64,000 nucleotides of DNA. It comes from Ruminococcus gauvreauii (GTDB lineage Bacteria; Bacillota; Clostridia; Lachnospirales; Lachnospiraceae). Under the pieces are notes generated by a model that ran no database searches, was not told where the DNA came from, and saw only the letters and a program-made list of their open reading frames with translations. The translations under genes were made by a program, and so were the position numbers. Location: positions 2,728,001 to 2,792,000 of the forward strand of contig NZ_CP102290.1 of assembly GCF_025151995.1 (NCBI RefSeq), in the 5' to 3' direction. Positions within the stretch are counted from its first letter, which is position 1, and the number at the start of each line of letters is the position of its first letter. Positions 58,389-64,000 of the stretch are shown here, in pieces.

Positions 58389-59568
58389 GTTGATGGAGAC
58401 GTCGGAAGAATATATCCTGCATACATATAACCGGTTTCCAATCGTTCTTGAAAAAGGAGACGGCGTATACCTCTATGATGTGGAAGGAAAGCAGTACCTG
58501 GACTTCGCTGCCGGTATTGCAGTGTGCGCCCTCGGTTATAACTATCCGGGATATGCGGACGCACTGAAGGAACAGATCGACAGGCTGATGCACGTGTCTA
58601 ATCTGTATTACAATCTGCCGATGATGGAGGCGGGGAAAAAAGTGATCGCTGCCAGCGGGATGGATAAAGTATTCTTTACGAACAGCGGAACGGAGGCGAT
58701 CGAGGGTGCGATCAAAGCGGCCAGGAAATATGCCTTTCAGCGTGACGGACATGCCGGTCATGAGATCATTGCGATGGAGCATTCGTTCCACGGAAGGAGT
58801 ATCGGCGCACTGTCTGTAACCGGAAATGCACATTACAGGGAGCCGTTTGAACCGCTGATGGGCGGTGTTAAGTTTGCCGTTTATAATAATCTGGACAGTG
58901 TAAGAAAACTGATCACAGATAAAACATGTGCGATTATACTGGAGACAGTGCAGGGCGAGGGCGGAATCTATCCCGCAGACCCGGAATTTTTAGAAGGCGT
59001 CCGCGAGCTTTGCGATGATCACGATATCGTGATGATACTGGATGAAATACAGTGCGGCATGGGCAGAACCGGTCATTACTTTGCGTGGCAGGGATACGGC
59101 GTCAGGCCTGACATCATGACATCCGCCAAAGCGCTCGGCTGCGGAGTACCTGTCGGGGCATTTGTGATGAATGAGAAAGTGGCGGAAGCATCGCTGAAGC
59201 CGGGTGACCATGGCACGACGTATGGTGGAAATCCGTTTGTATGCGCTGCTGTTTCCAGGGTTTTTGAACTGTTTGAAGAACATGAGATCATTGAGCATGT
59301 ACGGGAAATAACCCCATATCTGGAGGAAAAGCTGGATCAGCTGGCGGCAGAGTACGACTGTATAGCCGCACGCCGCGGGAAGGGTCTGATGCAGGGGCTT
59401 GTGATCTCCGGGAGACCTGTCGGTGAGGTCGTAAACCGGGCGCTTGAAAACGGGCTGCTCGTGATCTCTGCGGGAAGCGATGTACTGCGTCTCGTTCCGC
59501 CGCTGGTTATCACGAGAGAACATGTGGATGAAATGATAGAAAAACTGAAAAAAAGCCTGTCAGCTTAA
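58375..59568 (+). CDS. argD: Acetylornithine aminotransferase
   Basis: 397 residues, class III PLP aminotransferase. G-T-E-A-I-E-G-A near residue 105, D-E-I-Q-C-G-M-G-R-T-G near 223, the PLP lysine in T-S-A-K-A-L-G-C-G near 252, and T-T-Y-G-G-N-P near 282. The start ATG 58375 lies inside the end of argB, with GAGGAAAAA before it. The 3' end overlaps the minus-strand SGNH gene by 9 bases, so the two transcripts collide. Confidence 0.95.
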   Translation: MKTTELMETSEEYILHTYNRFPIVLEKGDGVYLYDVEGKQYLDFAAGIAVCALGYNYPGYADALKEQIDRLMHVSNLYYNLPMMEAGKKVIAASGMDKVFFTNSGTEAIEGAIKAARKYAFQRDGHAGHEIIAMEHSFHGRSIGALSVTGNAHYREPFEPLMGGVKFAVYNNLDSVRKLITDKTCAIILETVQGEGGIYPADPEFLEGVRELCDDHDIVMILDEIQCGMGRTGHYFAWQGYGVRPDIMTSAKALGCGVPVGAFVMNEKVAEASLKPGDHGTTYGGNPFVCAAVSRVFELFEEHEIIEHVREITPYLEEKLDQLAAEYDCIAARRGKGLMQGLVISGRPVGEVVNRALENGLLVISAGSDVLRLVPPLVITREHVDEMIEKLKKSLSA

Positions 59569-60237
59569 CGCTTGATAGACGGTGCGGGCGATGACGTCCG
59601 CTCCGTCCTTGTCTGGATGGACGCCGTCGAGCTGAAAATATTGGGACTGACCGTTCAGTACATCATACAGATCGATAACGGTGAGTCCCCTTTCACGGGC
59701 AATTTTATAAATGGAAGTAATTTCCTGCTCCAGGGTCTGCCGGTGCATATCAAAGCGCGGGGAATCTTCCCCCTCGGGTGTGAAAACAGGCGGCGGTGTC
59801 ATCAGCAGGACCTCTGGCCTGGATGAACAGGAAATGTAGTGATCTGTCAATTCGGCATAGTCGTCCGCAAAGTTGTCGGGACTGGTTCGATTCTTTGACT
59901 TTGTGTCATTGGTACCGAGCATCAGAATGACAATATCCGGTTTCCAGGAAGTACTTTTGGCGAAAGATTTTTGCTCCCAGTAGGGTTTGTCGCCGTTTTT
60001 TTGTGCAGTGGCAGAATTGACCCCGAAATTTTTCACGGTATATTCCTTCCCCAGAAGACGTCCAAGCTGGAAGGGATAGCACTCAGTGCTGCGGTTCTCC
60101 AGATATGCGCCCCAGGTGATGCTGTCACCCACGCAGGCGACGCGTATGGGATGAGTACGGTTTATGGTTTTGTGCAGAATCAGTCCGGCTCCCAGCAGAC
60201 AGAGACAGGCGGCTGTGAGCAGTGTTCGTTTTTTCAT
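59560..60237 (-). CDS. SGNH/GDSL-family hydrolase, membrane-anchored or secreted
   Basis: 225 residues. An N-terminal hydrophobic signal/anchor (about 5-22) is followed by the SGNH blocks: G-D-S-I-T near residue 38 (Ser nucleophile), G-V-N-S-A near 73, L-G-T-N-D near 107-111 (Asn), and D-G-V-H-P-D near 207 (catalytic Asp and His). Probably an extracellular esterase acting on acylated glycans or lipids. The acyltransferase gene on the other side is divergent, which suggests linked O-acylation and de-acylation of a surface polymer (inference). Confidence 0.85.
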   Translation of the reverse strand: MKKRTLLTAACLCLLGAGLILHKTINRTHPIRVACVGDSITWGAYLENRSTECYPFQLGRLLGKEYTVKNFGVNSATAQKNGDKPYWEQKSFAKSTSWKPDIVILMLGTNDTKSKNRTSPDNFADDYAELTDHYISCSSRPEVLLMTPPPVFTPEGEDSPRFDMHRQTLEQEITSIYKIARERGLTVIDLYDVLNGQSQYFQLDGVHPDKDGADVIARTVYQALS

Positions 60238-60315
60238 AAGATTTCCTTCTTTTTGTTTTTACAATAACTATAACTTTTTTTTCTGAGATTGGCAAATATA
60301 AAGGGGTACCTTGTT

Positions 60316-61326
60316 ATGGCTGCAGGTGAGAAGCAGAGAGATTTTTTATTTGACAATTATAAGGCCATGCTTATCGTGCTGGTGGTCGTAGGGCATTTTA
60401 TTGAGTTGGCTCCAGATGAAAACGTGATACTTCGAATGTTAAAATGGGCGATATTTTCGTTTCATATGCCAGCGTTTGTCTTTATATCCGGTTATTTTTC
60501 GAAAAGAGAGACGAGCGTATGGGAATTGATCCGCAAGCTGGCTGTCCCGTACCTCGTATTTGAGGTGCTTTATTATCTGCTGTATGTGCTGGTGATACAC
60601 AAAGAGACGGAGCTGTATCTGTTTTATCCGAAATTTTCCCTCTGGTACCTGATGGCGCTGTTCGTATGGAAACTGATTACGCCATGGGTGAGAAAGGTTC
60701 CGGGCCATCTCGTAGTCGCGCTCGCATTGGGGCTTTGGGTGGGGTGTTCCGGCATCGACGACAATTTCCTCACGATTCCCCGTATGCTGGTATTCTACCC
60801 GTTTTTTCTGTTAGGGGTTCATTTCGAAAGGCGCTGGGTCACGAAGCTTAGAATACATATTTCGGAGAAGACTGCCTATATGATGTTCGTGTTTGTCGGG
60901 ATGCTCCTGGCGGTGATGGCAGTGGGATACGGGCTTTCCGCGAAAGTGTTTTATGGAAGGTATGATTACAATTATCTTCAGGAGGATACAGCGGAGGGAA
61001 TCCTGATACGTCTCATCTGTTACGGGATTTCCTTTACTGTGACGATGCTGTTTTTGATCGTACTGCCGGAGACAAAAAGCAGATTTTCAGGTGTCGGCAG
61101 CCGAACGATGCCGATCTATCTGTTTCACGGACTTTTTTATTCCTGTATGAAAGCATGGAGTGATCAGCTTCTTGCCATGAACTGGCTGGTGGAGACTGTG
61201 CTTCTGGTCGGTCTTTCGCTGGCTGTCGTCGTGTTGCTTTCTGCACCGGTTTTTACGCAATTTATGGACTGGCTGACGCATGTGCCGATCAGACAAAAAA
61301 GAGGGAGAATAAAAGAAAAAGCATAA
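60316..61326 (+). CDS. Acyltransferase-3 family membrane protein (fucose 4-O-acetylase-like)
   Basis: 336 residues with about ten membrane segments. Family landmarks: F-D-N-Y-K-A-M-L-I-V-L-V-V-V-G-H-F near residue 13 (the conserved His), F-S-F-H-M-P-A-F-V-F-I-S-G-Y near 48, L-W-Y-L-M-A-L near 103, and P-I-Y-L-F-H-G near 274. ATG 60316 (AAAGGGG upstream) is preferred over TTG 60289. It transfers acyl groups to surface sugars in related proteins. It is divergent from the SGNH hydrolase gene. Confidence 0.85.
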   Translation: MAAGEKQRDFLFDNYKAMLIVLVVVGHFIELAPDENVILRMLKWAIFSFHMPAFVFISGYFSKRETSVWELIRKLAVPYLVFEVLYYLLYVLVIHKETELYLFYPKFSLWYLMALFVWKLITPWVRKVPGHLVVALALGLWVGCSGIDDNFLTIPRMLVFYPFFLLGVHFERRWVTKLRIHISEKTAYMMFVFVGMLLAVMAVGYGLSAKVFYGRYDYNYLQEDTAEGILIRLICYGISFTVTMLFLIVLPETKSRFSGVGSRTMPIYLFHGLFYSCMKAWSDQLLAMNWLVETVLLVGLSLAVVVLLSAPVFTQFMDWLTHVPIRQKRGRIKEKA

Positions 61327-61379
61327 ATGTATGAGCCTTCGGATATCCTACATGAAAAAGGAATCCGGAGGTTATTTTT

Positions 61380-61814
61380 ATGTTGGGAATTTTAATCGCT
61401 CTGCTGTCGGGGGCGCTGATGAGTGTGCAGGGGGTATTTAATACAGAAGTGACAAAGCAGGCAGGGCTTTGGGTATCGACAGGCTGGGTACAGCTGACTG
61501 CGTTTGCCGTCTGTGCGGTTGCATGGTTCTTTACGGGACGCCCGGAAGTAGGAACGCTGTTTGCGGTGGACCATAAGTATACACTTCTGGGCGGAGTGAT
61601 CGGGGCGTTTATCACCGTAACCGTTATACAGAGCATGGGGGTTCTCGGTCCGGCGCAGGCAGTCATGCTGATTGTCATCTCACAGCTTGCCGTAGCATAT
61701 CTGATCGAGGTGTTTGGCATGTTCGGAACGGAGCGTCAGCCGTTTGAATGGCAGAAGATCATCGGGGTACTCATTGCCATCGTGGGTATCGTCATTTTTA
61801 AATGGGAAAAATGA
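61380..61814 (+). CDS. DMT-superfamily transporter (YdcZ/DUF606)
   Basis: 144 residues, five membrane segments. Typical start I-A-L-L-S-G-A-L-M-S-V-Q-G-V-F-N near residue 6, and G-G-V-I-G-A-F near 72. CGGAGG precedes the ATG. YdcZ proteins often work in pairs as small transporters; only one copy is seen here. The substrate is unknown. Confidence 0.85.
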   Translation: MLGILIALLSGALMSVQGVFNTEVTKQAGLWVSTGWVQLTAFAVCAVAWFFTGRPEVGTLFAVDHKYTLLGGVIGAFITVTVIQSMGVLGPAQAVMLIVISQLAVAYLIEVFGMFGTERQPFEWQKIIGVLIAIVGIVIFKWEK

Positions 61815-61906
61815 CTTGTAATCACACCTTAAATTCGTTACAATGATTATAGCTGTGCAGAGGCTTTTTCGGGGACTCCACGTGTGAAATGCAGAGGAGG
61901 AAAATA

Positions 61907-62494
61907 ATGGAAAAGCTGTGGCAAAAAAGCATAAGAAAAATGGTTCTGTTTCTGATGGGCATGATGATCCTTGGCGGCTGCAGGAAAGAAACAGTTTATG
62001 AACTGGATGAAACACCGGAAAAGGAAACTGATTTCGACGGGCCGGCAGCAGAGGAGAGGGAAGATATCTGTATCTATATCTGCGGTGCGGTCGCTGTACC
62101 GGGAGTCTATGAACTGGAAGCAGGCAGCAGGGTGATCCATGCGGTGGAAGCTGCGGGAGGTCTGACGGAGGAAGCGTATGCCGGGGCCCTGAATCAGGCA
62201 AGGCAGCTGTCTGATGGAGAACAGATTACCGTTCTGACTCTGGCTGAGGCCGAGGCGGCGGTACAGGACGGCGCTGGCGATATGCAGGGGCAGACGGATG
62301 GGAAAATCAATATAAATACGGCGGATGCCGCGAAACTGACGGAATTAACGGGAATAGGCGCGGCTAAGGCAGAGGCGATTCTGGCATACCGGGAGGCACA
62401 TGGCACCTTTCAGGACATTGAGGAACTCAAAAATGTTGACGGGATTGCAGACAAGACGTTTGAAAAGATAAAAGAGAGCATCACGGTGAATTGA
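61907..62494 (+). CDS. comEA: ComEA-like lipoprotein (SLBB plus helix-hairpin-helix)
   Basis: 195 residues from ATG 61907 (GAGGAGGAAAA upstream; ATG 61889 lies before that site). Lipobox I-L-G-G-C (Cys about 25), an SLBB domain (about 55-120, Y-I-C-G-A-V-x-x-P-G-V-Y-E-L), then a double HhH domain (N-I-N-T-A-D-A-A-K-L-T-E-L-T-G-I-G and D-G-I-A-D-K-T, about 134-195). ComEA binds DNA at the surface during transformation. The Cys anchor replaces the usual transmembrane helix. No comEC gene is adjacent. Confidence 0.85.
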   Translation: MEKLWQKSIRKMVLFLMGMMILGGCRKETVYELDETPEKETDFDGPAAEEREDICIYICGAVAVPGVYELEAGSRVIHAVEAAGGLTEEAYAGALNQARQLSDGEQITVLTLAEAEAAVQDGAGDMQGQTDGKININTADAAKLTELTGIGAAKAEAILAYREAHGTFQDIEELKNVDGIADKTFEKIKESITVN

Positions 62495-62507
62495 GGAGTG
62501 AAAAAAT

Positions 62508-63197
62508 ATGAGTAAAAAAGTACTGGTCGTGGATGATGAAAAGCTGATCGTAAAAGGCATACGGTTCAGTCTTGAGCAGGACAATATGGAAGTTGAATGC
62601 GCTTATGACGGCGAAGAGGCGCTGGAAATGGCGAAGAATAATGAATACGACATTATCTTGCTGGATCTGATGCTTCCCAAGCTCAATGGTCTGGAGGTAT
62701 GTCAGCAGATCAGGGAATTTTCTCAGGTACCGATCATTATGCTGACGGCGAAGGGCGAGGATATGGATAAAATCCTGGGCCTTGAATACGGTGCAGATGA
62801 TTATATTACGAAGCCGTTTAATATTCTGGAGGTCAAGGCGAGAATTAAGGCGATCATCAGAAGAACTTCGAAACCGGCAGCTAAAGAAGAAAAAGCAAAA
62901 GTGGTGGAGATCAACGGACTGCGACTGGATTGCGAGAGCAGACGCGTGTATATCCAGGGAAAAGAAATTAATCTGACAGCCAAGGAGTTTGATTTGCTGG
63001 AGCTTCTGGTATTTAATCCCAACAAGGTTTACGGCAGGGAAAATCTGCTTAAGATCATCTGGGGGTATGAGTATCTGGGAGATGTCAGGACGGTGGACGT
63101 ACATATCAGACGCCTGCGGGAAAAGATAGAGGCAAATCCGAGCGATCCCAAGTACGTGCATACGAAGTGGGGAGTGGGTTACTATTTCCAGGCTTAG
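62508..63197 (+). CDS. OmpR/PhoB-family response regulator
   Basis: 229 residues. Receiver domain with D-D-E near residue 10, phospho-acceptor Asp in I-L-L-D-L-M-L-P near 53, the Thr/Lys switch (M-L-T-A-K near 82 and T-K-P-F near 104), and a C-terminal winged helix (about 130-227, A-K-E-F-D-L-L-E-L-L and D-V-H-I-R-R-L-R-E-K-I). Resembles PhoB/WalR types. It is followed directly by its histidine kinase. Confidence 0.93.
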   Translation: MSKKVLVVDDEKLIVKGIRFSLEQDNMEVECAYDGEEALEMAKNNEYDIILLDLMLPKLNGLEVCQQIREFSQVPIIMLTAKGEDMDKILGLEYGADDYITKPFNILEVKARIKAIIRRTSKPAAKEEKAKVVEINGLRLDCESRRVYIQGKEINLTAKEFDLLELLVFNPNKVYGRENLLKIIWGYEYLGDVRTVDVHIRRLREKIEANPSDPKYVHTKWGVGYYFQA

Positions 63198-64000
63198 TAT
63201 AACAAGACATTTCAGGTTTTTTAAAAGTCTGCGCTTCAGGATCATGCTGATCCTGGTCATCATCGGAATTGTGCCGAGTATTGTTGTGGAAAACGGTATT
63301 GTGAGCAGTTATGAGGACCGGGCGGTTTCGCTCCGCAACTCGAATGTTAAAAATCAGTGTGATATTCTGTCGAACCTCCTGATATCGGAAAAGTATTTTG
63401 AGGATTCCGCTTCCACTTCTGTGGATGGAGAACTGTCGCTGTTTTCCAACATTTACAGCGGCAGGATCCTTGTCATAAATAAAGACTATAAAATCATATT
63501 TGACACGTATGATCTGGATAAGGGAAAGGTCATCATCTCGGAGGAGGTTGTCAAGTGTTTTCGCGGCCAGGATACCAGCCAGTATGACAGCAAAAACCGT
63601 TTTATAGAGATCGCGGTTCCCATCCAGGAATCCCGCGGTGAGAAGGAGATAAGCGGTGTCATGCTTGTCAGCGTGTCAACGGACGAGATAGCCGTCAGCA
63701 TCGATATTCTGGAACAGAAAGGCATGCTGCTGCTTCTTGTCATTGCGCTGCTGGTTCTTGTGTTTGGCTATATTCTGTCGGGCATTCTGGTAAAACCGTT
63801 TGCTCGCGTCACCAAGGCGATCGAGGATATCACGGACGGATATCTGGACGAAAATATTTCCGTGCCGGATTATACGGAGACGGAACTGATCACCGATGCA
63901 TTCAATAAGATGCTCAGCAGAGTCAAAACACTGGATGAGTCGAGGCAGGAATTTGTCTCGAATGTTTCTCATGAGCTGAAAACTCCGCTTGCATCGGTTA
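63184..64000 (+). CDS. Sensor histidine kinase, N-terminal part (cut by window end)
   Basis: The frame is open to base 64000. It shows a basic N terminus, a membrane segment (I-M-L-I-L-V-I-I-G-I-V-P-S-I-V-V), an extracellular Cache-like sensor of about 140 residues, a second membrane segment (L-L-L-L-V-I-A-L-L-V-L-V), HAMP, and the start of HisKA with the phospho-His in F-V-S-N-V-S-H-E-L-K-T-P. The start is unclear: there is no ATG/GTG/TTG before ATG 63244, which would cut into the first membrane helix. ATT 63184 behind GGGGAG, overlapping the regulator gene, is possible. The pair's signal is unknown. Confidence 0.85.
   Translation, partial: MSRLSITRHFRFFKSLRFRIMLILVIIGIVPSIVVENGIVSSYEDRAVSLRNSNVKNQCDILSNLLISEKYFEDSASTSVDGELSLFSNIYSGRILVINKDYKIIFDTYDLDKGKVIISEEVVKCFRGQDTSQYDSKNRFIEIAVPIQESRGEKEISGVMLVSVSTDEIAVSIDILEQKGMLLLLVIALLVLVFGYILSGILVKPFARVTKAIEDITDGYLDENISVPDYTETELITDAFNKMLSRVKTLDESRQEFVSNVSHELKTPLASV

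Overview
The window looks like a chromosome segment from an anaerobic Firmicute of the Lachnospiraceae/Clostridia type. The grounds are strong AGGAGG ribosome sites, TTG and GTG starts, moderate GC, inositol and sugar ABC genes, FCD-type GntR regulators, lipoproteins and Ig-like surface proteins with CHAP and C-x-x-C-G repeats. This assignment is inference from gene content. I saw no rRNA, tRNA, CRISPR array or intact insertion sequence.

Layout. (1) 1-6519: tail of a GntR regulator, then a 3-hydroxyacyl-CoA-dehydrogenase-like enzyme with a ribose-type ABC importer (ATPase, permease, binding lipoprotein) and two convergent metallo-beta-lactamase-fold hydrolases. (2) 6684-16950: a complete lipoate-dependent 2-oxoacid/acetoin dehydrogenase complex (E1 alpha, E1 beta, E2, E3) on the minus strand, divergent from a GntR regulator, lipoate-protein ligase and pyruvate carboxylase; a 28-bp site occurs upstream of both the complex and the ligase (25 of 28 identical). 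(3) 16999-18448: MerR regulator divergent from a DUF362 gene, with a 19-bp-spacer MerR-type promoter. (4) 18449-21070: decay zone with remnants of three genes around an aldo/keto-reductase-like Fe-S protein and a small XRE regulator. (5) 22102-32700: two large secreted Ig-like proteins, each preceded by a c-di-GMP-I (GEMM-I) riboswitch, a terminator and a remnant of the same small ORF. This is a duplicated cassette, and phage-like genes (HU-like, NUMOD4-like, AP2) and two small surface or membrane genes lie between the copies. (6) 32816-39253: BceAB-type ABC system, MsbA-type ABC exporter, HisC and a small-multidrug-export membrane protein. (7) 39440-40516: a roughly 1.04-kb A/G-rich non-coding unit with its own promoter, many perfect hairpins and a 16-bp terminator; I do not recognise it and regard it as the best candidate for something undescribed. 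(8) 40594-50810: RluA synthase, then an inositol catabolic region (binding lipoprotein, two LacI regulators, IolD, IolB, IolG, IolI, IolE). (9) 51031-53616: XRE/membrane pair and a secreted choline-binding-repeat protein. (10) 53691-59568: arginine biosynthesis, argG divergent from argCJBD. (11) 59560-64000: SGNH hydrolase, acyltransferase, YdcZ transporter, ComEA-like lipoprotein and an OmpR-type two-component system cut by the window end.

How they work together: region 2 would link pyruvate/acetoin oxidation, cofactor attachment and anaplerosis under one GntR protein. Region 5 couples c-di-GMP to cell-surface proteins. Region 8 converts myo-inositol to 5-deoxyglucuronate-derived intermediates, but IolC, IolJ and IolA are not in the window.
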